From the NCBI GenBank assembly GCA_046303115.1, contig JBKCGZ010000105.1, forward strand, positions 1 through 23,729: a stretch of 23,729 nucleotides of DNA. Reading direction: 5' to 3'. The notes beneath the pieces are model-generated. The model ran no database searches. It was not told where the DNA came from and was given only the letters and a program-made list of their open reading frames with translations. Position 1 is the stretch's first letter. Each line of letters begins with the position of its first letter. This DNA comes from CAINEC01 sp046303115 (lineage in GTDB: Bacteria; Bacteroidota; Bacteroidia; AKYH767-A; OLB10). Both the position numbers and the translations under genes were made by a program. Of this stretch, positions 8,242-16,254 are shown piece after piece.

Positions 8242-9198
8242 TTATCTGAGCCAATTACTTAAATCGCGATTTATTAATGCTTGTGTCTTTTCGATATCGT
8301 TTTTAAAAATGCTAATCAACCATTTCTTATCTTCTTCACTCATTTTCGGAATTTTTCCTTCTTTAAAGAATATTGGTTTTACTTTAGCTTGTATGCTATC
8401 GGGCAATGCTCTAAAGATTTTTCGTTTTAATCCCGTTTGTGTGATGAACTTTACTAGTCCTGCCCATTTAGGCATCTTCGCTTCATTTTGTTTATTTGAA
8501 TAGTTGATAGAAGCCTTGGCATCAACACCAACGAAATCAAATAACTTTTTTCCAACAGCAGATGCATCCGACTTCAAATCATCATTTAAAAAAATTAAAA
8601 TTTGATTATTAGGAAACGCATCCAAGAATCGTTTCACTTGCTCAAAGTACATTCCCATTTCAATATAGTTATGAGATATGCACCAGCCTTTATTTGTCTT
8701 TTTTAAATCAGCTTCTATTTCTTCACGAAAAGAAAGTGTTGTTCTGCCATCACGAACATTTGCGAGATAATGCGAGTAAGCTCTTGAAATGGGATTACGC
8801 AAAATCATAATAATATTTGCCTGAGGATATTTAGCTTTTATTTCATTTGCTGATACCACAGAAAACAAATAACCATTACTGATTTCTCCAATTGCTTTTT
8901 GATTTGTAGCGTTTTTAAATAATTTCAAATAAGTTGCGAAGTCATCAACATACCATTCCCAGTATTTCTTCGACATATCGCCTGCAACATATTCTTGAAT
9001 GTTAATGCCTCTTGAGTAAACATATTTTTTATATTCATCACTAAAGTTTTCAATTCGAATATCGCTGCAAAAGAAATGTGGTTCTTTAATTGGCGACATA
9101 TAAACATCAGGATGCTGCTCTAAAAAATCATAGAGTGTAGTAGTTCCGCATTTGGCAGCACCGATTACAAAGAAATTAGGTTCTTTATTTTGTAGCAT
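8242..9198 (-). CDS. PAPS-dependent sulfotransferase family protein (4 of 4)
   Basis: A 318-residue sulfotransferase. The 5'-PSB loop is FVIGAAKCGTTTLYDFL (10-26), then MSPIKEPHFF (34-43), GEISNGYLFS (104-113) and the 3'-PB motif ILRNPISRAYSHYL (132-145). It is the first of the three tandem sulfotransferases and overlaps the end of the flippase gene by 14 bases. It is clearly related to the gene at 6383-7321, sharing loop, MSPIKEP motif, 3'-PB and overall length. It should act in the cytoplasm with PAPS as donor, sulfating a lipid-linked sugar before export. A short minus-strand reading frame inside this gene (8925-9107) is only an out-of-frame shadow. Confidence 0.88.
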   Translation of the reverse strand: MLQNKEPNFFVIGAAKCGTTTLYDFLEQHPDVYMSPIKEPHFFCSDIRIENFSDEYKKYVYSRGINIQEYVAGDMSKKYWEWYVDDFATYLKLFKNATNQKAIGEISNGYLFSVVSANEIKAKYPQANIIMILRNPISRAYSHYLANVRDGRTTLSFREEIEADLKKTNKGWCISHNYIEMGMYFEQVKRFLDAFPNNQILIFLNDDLKSDASAVGKKLFDFVGVDAKASINYSNKQNEAKMPKWAGLVKFITQTGLKRKIFRALPDSIQAKVKPIFFKEGKIPKMSEEDKKWLISIFKNDIEKTQALINRDLSNWLR

Positions 9199-10543
9199 TT
9201 TTATTTCTGAACATTTTTAATTTTTCAATTCCTGGTAAGTAGATAGAAAGGATACCAAGATTTTTTTTCGCGTAAGCAACAGATAATAAATTCTGAATAA
9301 TTTTTGCCGATGATGAGGAGATAGCAGCTCCTACTAATCCAATCTTAGGAACTAAGAACAAATTTAAAATAATACTACCTATAGCCGTCGACGTTATAAT
9401 CTTGTTATATTGTTTCTGATGTCCCGACATTTGCAATAAAATACCAATTGACCCAGTGATGCTGTTTACGAAGTTTCCAATCGATAATAAAATCAAGGCA
9501 ATCCATGCACCTTTAAAGCCTTCTCCTAAAAATCCTAAAATAGTTTCTGGAAAAAAGCAGAGCACGAGTGTTAATGGTAACGAAGTAAAAAATAACAGTC
9601 GGTTTGATTTAATAATTATGTTTTGCAATCGCCCCATTTCTTTTTTGTGATATAAATCGGAGAATACGGGAGCTTGAATGGCATTGATAGCAAGTAATAC
9701 GATTGCTGATAGTGTGGAAAGTTTAAAGGCCGCATCATACATCCCAACTTCTTCCGACGAACGAAATATTCCGAGAATGATGTTGTCCGTCCACCCCAAA
9801 ATAAAGAACATCGAGCCTGTTAACATCATTGGCATCGATTCGCTCAGCATTTGATTCCAGTTAAGCGTAGGCTGATAAATACCTTCTTTCATTTTACTGA
9901 ATCGCCACCACGTTATAACGCTAATCAAGCAAGTGCCTAATGTTGCAAATGTGTAGGCATGCACAACACCCCAACTCGATTTCATGTAAAAAAGTACCAG
10001 GAGTAAAATAGCAGATAACAATGGTTGAATAGCTTTAAAGATCATATAGCCAGTCATGTTTTTAAATCCGCGGTAACCAGCGCTGTTTAATCCAATTAGA
10101 ACAAAAGGGACAAAAGCCATACAGGTCTGTTGGAGTTCATCGGTAAGTTCTGGCTTGCTGAAAATAGTTCCAGCTATGAAGGGTGCGGCAAAGAATGTTG
10201 CTATTGCCCAAATGGACGAGGCCGTTAGTGTTAATTGCAGTGATTGCAAATAAGTTGTTTTGATAATGGATGCATCCGCTTGATCTCGGTGTGCTGCAAT
10301 AATTCTTGTTAAGCGATTATCAAGCCCCATCTGTGAGAAGATAGCGAATAGCTGAAGGACAGTGAAACATAGTGTAAAGGCCCCTTGTTCTTTTGGTCCG
10401 TATAAGCGAGCTACAATGAAAATGAATAGATACTGTATTACCATCCCTCCTAATCGAACGGAAAGTGCTAAAAAGCTCTTTTTCAGAACAAAGGAAGAAT
10501 CTTTATCGTCTTTATGAAAAAACGAAGTCAGTTTTTTAATCAT
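9185..10543 (-). CDS. Oligosaccharide flippase family protein (Wzx-like, MOP superfamily)
   Basis: A 452-residue polytopic inner-membrane protein, the first gene of the operon. After a short polar N-terminus (MIKKLTSFFHKDD) there are about twelve to fourteen hydrophobic segments. Family-typical stretches are YLFIFIVARLYGPKEQGAFTL near residues 39-59, FSQMGLDNRLTRIIA near 73-87, and GFLGEGFKGAWIAL near 336-349. These match the polysaccharide-biosynthesis branch of the MOP exporters. The expected role is flipping undecaprenyl-linked repeat units to the periplasmic face, where the polymerase-like protein encoded at 5112-6374 could act. The start ATG at 10543 faces the divergent intergenic region, so the promoter of the whole minus-strand operon is most likely just upstream. 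The stop lies inside the start of the first sulfotransferase gene (14-base overlap). Confidence 0.92.
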   Translation of the reverse strand: MIKKLTSFFHKDDKDSSFVLKKSFLALSVRLGGMVIQYLFIFIVARLYGPKEQGAFTLCFTVLQLFAIFSQMGLDNRLTRIIAAHRDQADASIIKTTYLQSLQLTLTASSIWAIATFFAAPFIAGTIFSKPELTDELQQTCMAFVPFVLIGLNSAGYRGFKNMTGYMIFKAIQPLLSAILLLVLFYMKSSWGVVHAYTFATLGTCLISVITWWRFSKMKEGIYQPTLNWNQMLSESMPMMLTGSMFFILGWTDNIILGIFRSSEEVGMYDAAFKLSTLSAIVLLAINAIQAPVFSDLYHKKEMGRLQNIIIKSNRLLFFTSLPLTLVLCFFPETILGFLGEGFKGAWIALILLSIGNFVNSITGSIGILLQMSGHQKQYNKIITSTAIGSIILNLFLVPKIGLVGAAISSSSAKIIQNLLSVAYAKKNLGILSIYLPGIEKLKMFRNKNATK

Positions 10544-10795
10544 TTAAATTGCATAAACTATTGTTGCAACGGTTTAGCGAATCTAATGAATTATGCTTCT
10601 GTAAATACCTGTATAGTAGAAGGGTAGTTCACAATGAAATGTTAACATTGATGAGCGTGAAAATGGGAGCAAAAAATAAATTATTATTTGACATGTTAAT
10701 TTATCCTTTACCGTTATGAGTTTACATAAACTTAATGTTGGCTTAAATTTAAAGTTGATTAACAAGCAGAATTTTGCAAGCATATAAACATAGCT
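10544..10795. promoter_or_regulatory. Divergent intergenic control region between polysaccharide operon and secreted-protein genes
   Basis: 252 bases with no convincing gene separate the flippase start (minus) from the 10796 gene (plus), so both promoters should lie here. A perfect 12-base palindrome AATGTTAACATT is at 10638-10649. Related half-sites are CATGTTAATT at 10692-10701 and TTAATGTTG at 10732-10740. On the minus strand TAGATTCG (10585-10578) is one mismatch from the Bacteroidota -7 box TAnnTTTG and would give a leader of roughly 30 bases before the flippase. A minus-strand 66-codon frame (10583-10783) overlaps all of this and shows no protein-like features. Promoter positions are inferred. 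Confidence 0.5.
10769..10776 (+). promoter_or_regulatory. Possible -7 box for the 10796 gene
   Basis: GAATTTTG has one mismatch to the Bacteroidota sigma-A consensus TAnnTTTG and lies 19 bases before the ATG. The same octamer occurs before the paralogous gene at 12033 (11982-11989). No clear TTTG -33 box at standard spacing is visible, and the resulting leader would be very short, so this is weak. Confidence 0.3.
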
Positions 10796-11875
10796 ATGCG
10801 TATTATAATTTTTTGTTTGATGCTTGCCATTACTGGTAAACTATCTGCTCAAAATGGTTTAGAAGGAATTATTATTGAGAAATATTACATTTCCGACGAA
10901 AATGATGCTAAATGTACGGAGGGTGGTTATCTCAAGCCTGGTTCTGTAACGTATAGAATTTATGTAGACATGAAGCCGAAATACAGCTTACAAGCGGTGT
11001 ACGGTATATCAGGTCATCCGTTAAAAATTGCCACAACCACTTATTTCTTCAATAATACTATCAACGGAGGAGCAGTTGCGAATGATGTTTCACGATTAAG
11101 ACTATTGGAGCATACTACCATGCTTGATTCGTGGGTATCTGTGGGAGCTGGATCAGATGCTGATTATGGAAATTTGAAAACAGATGACACTTATAACTCA
11201 TTTACGAATAAAAACGAAATTTTAAAAAACAATAACCCCGATGCAGGAATTCCTTTAACCAAGTACGATGGGTTAATGGCTGGTACACCTCAGCGCGTTG
11301 TATCATTTTTTGGTATTGATAAATCCAACTTATCAATATTTGATAATACTATCGATACTGCTGCTCGTGGTCAGGTTTTTACCACTGAAAATGGATCATG
11401 GGCGTCGTTTGGAGGTGCATATGGCAGTGACACTTCCAACAAGGTTTTAATTGCTCAGTTAACTACTGATGGACAATTATCTTTTGAATTAAATCTTCAG
11501 TTAGGAACTCCGTTTGGAAGTACAGAAAATTATTACGCTAAGAATCCTCAGGGTTCTGAATTACAACTTCCTGATTTGATATACCCAGTTGTAAAAAATA
11601 GTGCTCCTGAAATTAAGTGGGTCGTTATTCCTAAAAATAAAAAAATAAAAAAATACGACCAACAAAAATTACAGTTTGTAGCAAGTGATAAGGATAATAA
11701 TATTCGTAAGGTGGATTTGTTAGTGAACGACCTTAAAATCACGGAATTGTTTGTCGCTCCATTTACATTCAACTGGAATCCACAAATGGAGGGGAATGCG
11801 AAGGTTAGCTCTGTTGTTTATGATTTTGCGGGGGCAAAAGGTAAATCAGAAGAAATAACGTTTATCGTGCAATAA
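10796..11875 (+). CDS. Secreted protein: shared N-terminal domain + Ig-like module, no sorting domain
   Basis: A 359-residue protein with a signal peptide (about 1-19, cut after LSAQ). Residues 20 to about 265 are an N-terminal domain shared with the genes at 12033, 16255 and 20231. Its signature elements are NGLEGIIIEKYYISDENDA, GSVTYRIYVDM, HPLKIATTTYFFNN, MLDSWVSVGAG, NGSWASFGG, and KVLIAQLTTDGQLSFELN. I do not recognise this domain as a named family. The last about 90 residues (APEIKWVVIP to EEITFIVQ) look like one Ig-like beta-sandwich similar to the three modules of the 20231 protein (KVDLLVN, APFTFNW). Unlike its three paralogues it ends without a T9SS sorting domain, so it may remain periplasmic, or be a truncated or re-arranged member. 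It is transcribed away from the polysaccharide operon and probably alone, with 157 bases before the next start. The function is unknown. Confidence 0.85.
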   Translation: MRIIIFCLMLAITGKLSAQNGLEGIIIEKYYISDENDAKCTEGGYLKPGSVTYRIYVDMKPKYSLQAVYGISGHPLKIATTTYFFNNTINGGAVANDVSRLRLLEHTTMLDSWVSVGAGSDADYGNLKTDDTYNSFTNKNEILKNNNPDAGIPLTKYDGLMAGTPQRVVSFFGIDKSNLSIFDNTIDTAARGQVFTTENGSWASFGGAYGSDTSNKVLIAQLTTDGQLSFELNLQLGTPFGSTENYYAKNPQGSELQLPDLIYPVVKNSAPEIKWVVIPKNKKIKKYDQQKLQFVASDKDNNIRKVDLLVNDLKITELFVAPFTFNWNPQMEGNAKVSSVVYDFAGAKGKSEEITFIVQ

Positions 11876-11981
11876 TTAGCAACATTCTAATATTAATAAA
11901 TTGTAAAGAATGATTGTTAATTTTTTGTAGCACTTAACCCAAACATAATATTTTATTTCGTTTTTCATCATCTTGGGTTGT

Positions 11982-11989
11982 GAATTTTG
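11982..11989 (+). promoter_or_regulatory. Possible -7 box for the 12033 operon
   Basis: GAATTTTG, one mismatch from TAnnTTTG, sits 43 bases before the preferred ATG at 12033 and matches the element ahead of the paralogous 10796 gene. If used, transcription would start near 11996, which would exclude the upstream in-frame start at 11973. There is no clear -33 box. Confidence 0.35.
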
Positions 11990-12032
11990 TGGCTTGATTT
12001 CAATTCTTAACAAACCATATAAATTAATCAAA

Positions 12033-13118
12033 ATGAAAAGAATTTACCTAATTGTATTATTGCTTCTTGCAGGACTTTCTGTTAATGCTCAAAACGGCTT
12101 AGAAAATGTAGTTGTAGAAACTTACTACATTTCCGATGCAAATGATACAAATGCCAACTTAGATGGTGGTATATTACCAGTTGGTTCTGTTACGTACAGA
12201 ATTTATGCTGATATGTTGCCAGGATATAAGTTTCAGGCGGCTTATGGAGTACCAGGTCATGATTTGAAGATTGCAACTACTACATTATTCTGGAATAATG
12301 AAGATCGTGGTTCTACATCTCCAACGTTTTCTAAAACGAATGCTGTAAGAAATACAGTAATGTTAGATTCTTGGTTATCTGTTGGTGCTGCATGTAATGG
12401 CAACTTCGGAATTATGAAGACATTAGATGACGGTTTGAATAACGCAGTTAACAATTACGTTCCACAGGTATTACAAAATAACGACCCCGCAATGGGCATT
12501 CCATTAACTGTTCAGGATGGATTTTTTGCTGGTTTACCAGAGGCAGTTACAACAGTTGGTATCTCAACTGAAATTACCGTTTTTGATAATTTAAATGATG
12601 GTACTAATGGTCCATTATTCATGACAAACAATGGGTCTTGGGCCTCTTTAAATGGTTCAACAGGTCCTGATCCAGTAGATAATAAAGTATTAATTGCTCA
12701 AATTACTACGAACGGAACTTTATCATTCGAATTAAATATTCAAATTGGAACACCAACGGGTGGAGTTGAGAATTATGTGGCTTCAAATCCTGTAGGTACT
12801 GAAGTTTCTATCCCTTCTTTAACATATACATCACCCACAATCGGTGTATTTAATCCATCAACAAAAAATATTTCTTTCACTGCTTTCCCTAACCCAGTAG
12901 AAAATAATTTATTCATTAATACTGCGAATATTAAATCGGAAGAGCTTGTTTACTCGATTTATGATTTAACAGGAAAAATGGTTGATAATGGTTTATTTGC
13001 TGTGAATGCACAAAAAAATATTCAGCAAATAGATGTGGCTCAATTAAACACAGGACTATACTTTATTGAATTATCAGTAAACGGAATCAGTTCAACTCAA
13101 AAGTTCATTAAAAAATAA
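12033..13118 (+). CDS. T9SS-secreted protein: shared N-terminal domain + type A sorting domain
   Basis: A 361-residue protein. I chose ATG 12033 because it opens directly into a signal peptide (MKRIYLIVLLLLAGLSVNAQ, 1-20); the in-frame ATG at 11973 would add 20 residues ahead of it. The shared N-terminal domain runs from about 21 to 265: NGLENVVVETYYISDANDT, DGGILPVGSVTYRIYADM, HDLKIATTTLFWNN, MLDSWLSVGA, NDPAMGIPLTVQDG, NGSWASLNG, LIAQITTNGTLSFELNIQIG. It is followed by a short linker and a C-terminal T9SS type A domain of about 75 residues: FTAFPNPVENNLFIN, VYSIYDLTGKMV, LNTGLYFIEL, and a basic end FIKK. This is the minimal architecture of the family, the domain plus a sorting signal. The protein should be exported by Sec, then by T9SS, to the cell surface or medium. 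Only 21 bases separate it from the TonB-dependent receptor, so the two are very likely co-transcribed. The function of the N-terminal domain is unknown. Confidence 0.88.
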   Translation: MKRIYLIVLLLLAGLSVNAQNGLENVVVETYYISDANDTNANLDGGILPVGSVTYRIYADMLPGYKFQAAYGVPGHDLKIATTTLFWNNEDRGSTSPTFSKTNAVRNTVMLDSWLSVGAACNGNFGIMKTLDDGLNNAVNNYVPQVLQNNDPAMGIPLTVQDGFFAGLPEAVTTVGISTEITVFDNLNDGTNGPLFMTNNGSWASLNGSTGPDPVDNKVLIAQITTNGTLSFELNIQIGTPTGGVENYVASNPVGTEVSIPSLTYTSPTIGVFNPSTKNISFTAFPNPVENNLFINTANIKSEELVYSIYDLTGKMVDNGLFAVNAQKNIQQIDVAQLNTGLYFIELSVNGISSTQKFIKK

Positions 13119-13139
13119 AAAGCTATTACGACTTCTATT

Positions 13140-16100
13140 ATGAAGAAGCCAATACTCCTGTTAGTTATTTTAATTTCTTGTGTTGTTAGTTCATTCGGAC
13201 AAGGGACGATTCGCGGAAAAATAATAGACACCAATGGTGAAACGCTCATAGGCGTAACCGTTATGTTAAAAAACAATCGTGCTGTAGGTACAAGTTCTGA
13301 TTTCGATGGAAATTATTCCCTGACCTTTAAAGATGCTGGTCCTCAAGTTTTAGTGTTTACTTATGTAAGTTATAAAACACAAGAAATTACTGTTAATCCG
13401 GAAGGGAAAGTAGTAGTGAAAGATATCATCATGGAATCGTCAGCACAGGAGTTAAAAGGTGTTGAAGTTTCTGCGAAAGCAACAAAAGCAAGAGAGTATT
13501 TTTCTGAAATGGTGAAGAAAAATGCTGCTGTTTCGATGGATTATATTTCTTCTGAAACAATGAAGAAAACAGGAGACGCAAATGTTGTAGCTGCAGTATC
13601 TCGAGTGTCTGGTGTTTCTACGAATGGTGGTTTTATTACTGTTAGAGGTATTGGCGACAGATATGTGAAGACAGCAGTAAATGGTTCAATGATTCCTACG
13701 TTGGATCCTTTTACGAATAATATCAAATTAGATTTATTCCCTGCAAGTTTAATTGACAACGTTTTTATTACTAAAACAGCAAGCCCTGATTTACCAGGTG
13801 ATTGGGCAGGAGCATTTTTATCGGTAGAAACGAAAGACTATCCTGATAATCTTGCTATTAATGTTGAAACTAGTTTTGGTTATAATAATCAATCAACCTT
13901 TAAAAGTATTGTATCATCTGATAGAAGCTCAACTGATTGGTTAGGATATGACGATGGATTAAGAGCTTATGACCATTCAACGTTTGCATTTGCAAATACA
14001 GAGCCCTCACTATTACAAACTTTTAATGCTTTAGGCTTAGGTGATTATTATAGTTCTTTGGGAATTACATCTATTGATCCTACAGAGGATATCAATAATA
14101 CTTATTTTAAGTTAGGGCTAGTGCAGTTAGGTTTGTTAGCACCTGCCTTATTTGATGATCCTACAGCCTTCAATCAGGCAAAAGACCTATTCAATACGGG
14201 AGGTTATAAATCAGATGCATTTAATAGTATCAATGCTAATGTTCCTGGATCAGCAAAAAAATTTGCTAATAACTGGAACACAACAACGCGTAATGCACCA
14301 TTAAACTTTTCACAAAGTTTCAGTATTGGTAATCAAATTAATTTATTTGGAAGACCTTTAGGATTTATTGCCGGATTTAAATATGGTTCGAGTGTTATTT
14401 ATGATCCGCAATCAGAAGTTGTACGTTGGGCATATGACGATATTGAGGGGCAAAGAAGAACTGAAAATATATCGCAGCAAGCTAGTCGTGAAACAAATGG
14501 TTGGAGTGCACTATTTAATGTGGCTTACAAGTTAAATCCGAATAACAGTGTTTCGTTTTTATTCATGCCAAATTTAACAGGCGTTAATAACGTTCGTAAT
14601 TCATTTGATGCTTCCGAAGTGCCTGATGTTAGAATTACAAAAAGTCAGTTTTTCGAACAGAGAAGTCAGTTAGTATATCAGTACAAATCTGAGCATTATA
14701 TTCCGAAGTATAAATTAAAAATGGAGGCGAATGCTTCTTATACAAATGGTAACAGTCAGATTCCTGATTTTAAGAATATACGTTATATCAGTAATCCTAA
14801 TGGATCATTTCAGATTGAAGGAACAACTGGAGCAATTGCTCGTTTCTATCGTTATTTGAATGATGATTTTTTTGATTCAAGAATTTCATTTGAATTACCG
14901 ATATCAAAGGATACGTCTGGTTTATCACGCAAGTTAAAATTTGGTGGTGCTTACCAGCTTAACAATAAAAAATACGATCAGTATCAGTATGATATACGAA
15001 CAGAGAATAGTCAGTTTTATGGAGACTTAAATTCATTTTTAAATCCTTCTATTTTCGATATTCAAACTGTAAATGGTATTTCATCATTACCTGCATATTA
15101 TAATAGCTCAGAGTATAGTAATTCAGGTGCGGTAAATCATACATTTGGTAATTCAACAATTTTTGCTGCGTATGCAATGTCGGATTATGCAATCAATAAA
15201 AAGCTTCGTGTCTCTGGAGGTATCAGAGCTGAGAAAGCAAAATTATTTACGGATGTTGTTTTATTTGATTCATTAGGTTATGCACCAGATGATGAAAGAA
15301 GATTTTACGATGAGAATTTCCCTCTAGCTAATCCTGGAAATCTGGAAGAGTGGAGTATTTTACCCAGTATAAATGTTATTTATAAATTGAAAGAAACTGA
15401 AGGGGCCCCTACAAACATTCGTTTGAATTATAGTAGTTCTGTTGCTCGTCCAAGTATTCGTGAATTATCAGATATTGCAGTATTCGATTATGAATATCGT
15501 TTACCGGTTGTAGGTAATTCAAGCTTGAAAATGGTTCAGGTGAACAACTATGATATCCGCTATGAAAAATATTATCCAACAGGGAATGATTTTTCTGCGA
15601 GTATGTTTTTCAAAACATTCAAAAACCATATTGAATTAGTCAACTCTAATTTTATTACTTGGCAGAATGTTGATTACTCTACTGTCGTAGGAGCGGAGTT
15701 TGAAGGAAGAAGAAAATTTACAAAGAAGTTCGAAGGCCGTACTAATATTACATTTGTAAAATCTGCAACGGAAGTAGTTCAAAATACTATTTATGTTAAC
15801 AACGGGGTCAAGCAATTTGTGCCGATTGATACTGTTAAACGTTCTATGTTTGGTCAGGCGCCTTATATTTTCAATGCTATATTAACGTATAATGAAGATA
15901 GTCTTGGATTAAGCGTTTCATTAACATATAATGTACAAGGTCCAAGATTGGTATTATCTGTAGGACAGAAAAATGTACCAGATATTTTTGAATTACCACG
16001 TAATACAATTGATATAAAGGTTTCTAAAAAATTGGGTGAACACTTTACTGTTAGTTTAACAGGAAGAGATTTATTAAATGCGCCAATTCAAAGAGCATAT

Positions 16101-16250
16101 AATTACAGTGATGGTTCATTTCAATCCGGAATTGGAAAAGGAATTAATGATTTGTTTGACTCGCCAATCTTCAAGAAAGACTGGAATCAGTCATACGATA
16201 AATTCCGTTTCGGGTCTAGTTTCCAGATAGGTGTTTCTTATAAGATATAA
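13140..16250 (+). CDS. TonB-dependent outer-membrane receptor with carboxypeptidase-like N-terminal domain
   Basis: A 1036-residue receptor. It has a signal peptide (1-20), then a carboxypeptidase-regulatory-like domain (22-100: GTIRGKIIDTNGETLIGVTV, TSSDFDGNYSL, FTYVSYKTQEI). A plug domain follows at about 120-235: VVAAVSRVSGVSTNGGFITV, RGIGDRYVKTAVNG, DPFTNNIKLDLFPASLIDNV, KTASPDLPGDWAGAFLSVETK. The rest is a TonB-type beta-barrel ending in FGSSFQIGVSYKI. It should import or bind a ligand at the outer membrane using TonB/ExbBD energy. It is not a canonical SusC: no SusD-like gene is adjacent. Instead it is flanked by two secreted paralogues (12033 and 16255) and followed by a surface-type lipoprotein, all in one operon. 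The ligand is unknown; alternatives include a role in surface assembly of its neighbours. The gene is full length and intact. Confidence 0.92.
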   Translation: MKKPILLLVILISCVVSSFGQGTIRGKIIDTNGETLIGVTVMLKNNRAVGTSSDFDGNYSLTFKDAGPQVLVFTYVSYKTQEITVNPEGKVVVKDIIMESSAQELKGVEVSAKATKAREYFSEMVKKNAAVSMDYISSETMKKTGDANVVAAVSRVSGVSTNGGFITVRGIGDRYVKTAVNGSMIPTLDPFTNNIKLDLFPASLIDNVFITKTASPDLPGDWAGAFLSVETKDYPDNLAINVETSFGYNNQSTFKSIVSSDRSSTDWLGYDDGLRAYDHSTFAFANTEPSLLQTFNALGLGDYYSSLGITSIDPTEDINNTYFKLGLVQLGLLAPALFDDPTAFNQAKDLFNTGGYKSDAFNSINANVPGSAKKFANNWNTTTRNAPLNFSQSFSIGNQINLFGRPLGFIAGFKYGSSVIYDPQSEVVRWAYDDIEGQRRTENISQQASRETNGWSALFNVAYKLNPNNSVSFLFMPNLTGVNNVRNSFDASEVPDVRITKSQFFEQRSQLVYQYKSEHYIPKYKLKMEANASYTNGNSQIPDFKNIRYISNPNGSFQIEGTTGAIARFYRYLNDDFFDSRISFELPISKDTSGLSRKLKFGGAYQLNNKKYDQYQYDIRTENSQFYGDLNSFLNPSIFDIQTVNGISSLPAYYNSSEYSNSGAVNHTFGNSTIFAAYAMSDYAINKKLRVSGGIRAEKAKLFTDVVLFDSLGYAPDDERRFYDENFPLANPGNLEEWSILPSINVIYKLKETEGAPTNIRLNYSSSVARPSIRELSDIAVFDYEYRLPVVGNSSLKMVQVNNYDIRYEKYYPTGNDFSASMFFKTFKNHIELVNSNFITWQNVDYSTVVGAEFEGRRKFTKKFEGRTNITFVKSATEVVQNTIYVNNGVKQFVPIDTVKRSMFGQAPYIFNAILTYNEDSLGLSVSLTYNVQGPRLVLSVGQKNVPDIFELPRNTIDIKVSKKLGEHFTVSLTGRDLLNAPIQRAYNYSDGSFQSGIGKGINDLFDSPIFKKDWNQSYDKFRFGSSFQIGVSYKI

Positions 16251-16254
16251 TACA

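Noticed and set aside
10583..10783. 66-codon minus-strand reading frame in the divergent region
   Set aside because: It fills the only space for two promoters, shows no domain-like pattern or convincing start context, and looks like chance reading of AT-rich DNA.
11883..11926. Possible terminator after the 10796 gene (CATTCT/AGAATG with a following T-run)
   Set aside because: Only a 6-bp AT-rich stem with an 18-base loop and the T-run 8 bases further on; too weak to call.
11973..12032. Upstream ATG adding 20 residues to the 12033 gene
   Set aside because: It would put polar residues (MGCEFCGLISILNKPYKLIK) ahead of a clean signal peptide and would overlap the probable -7 box.
16231..16254. 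GTG start for the 16255 gene inside the receptor gene
   Set aside because: ATG 16255 lies 4 bases after the receptor stop and opens directly into a signal peptide.
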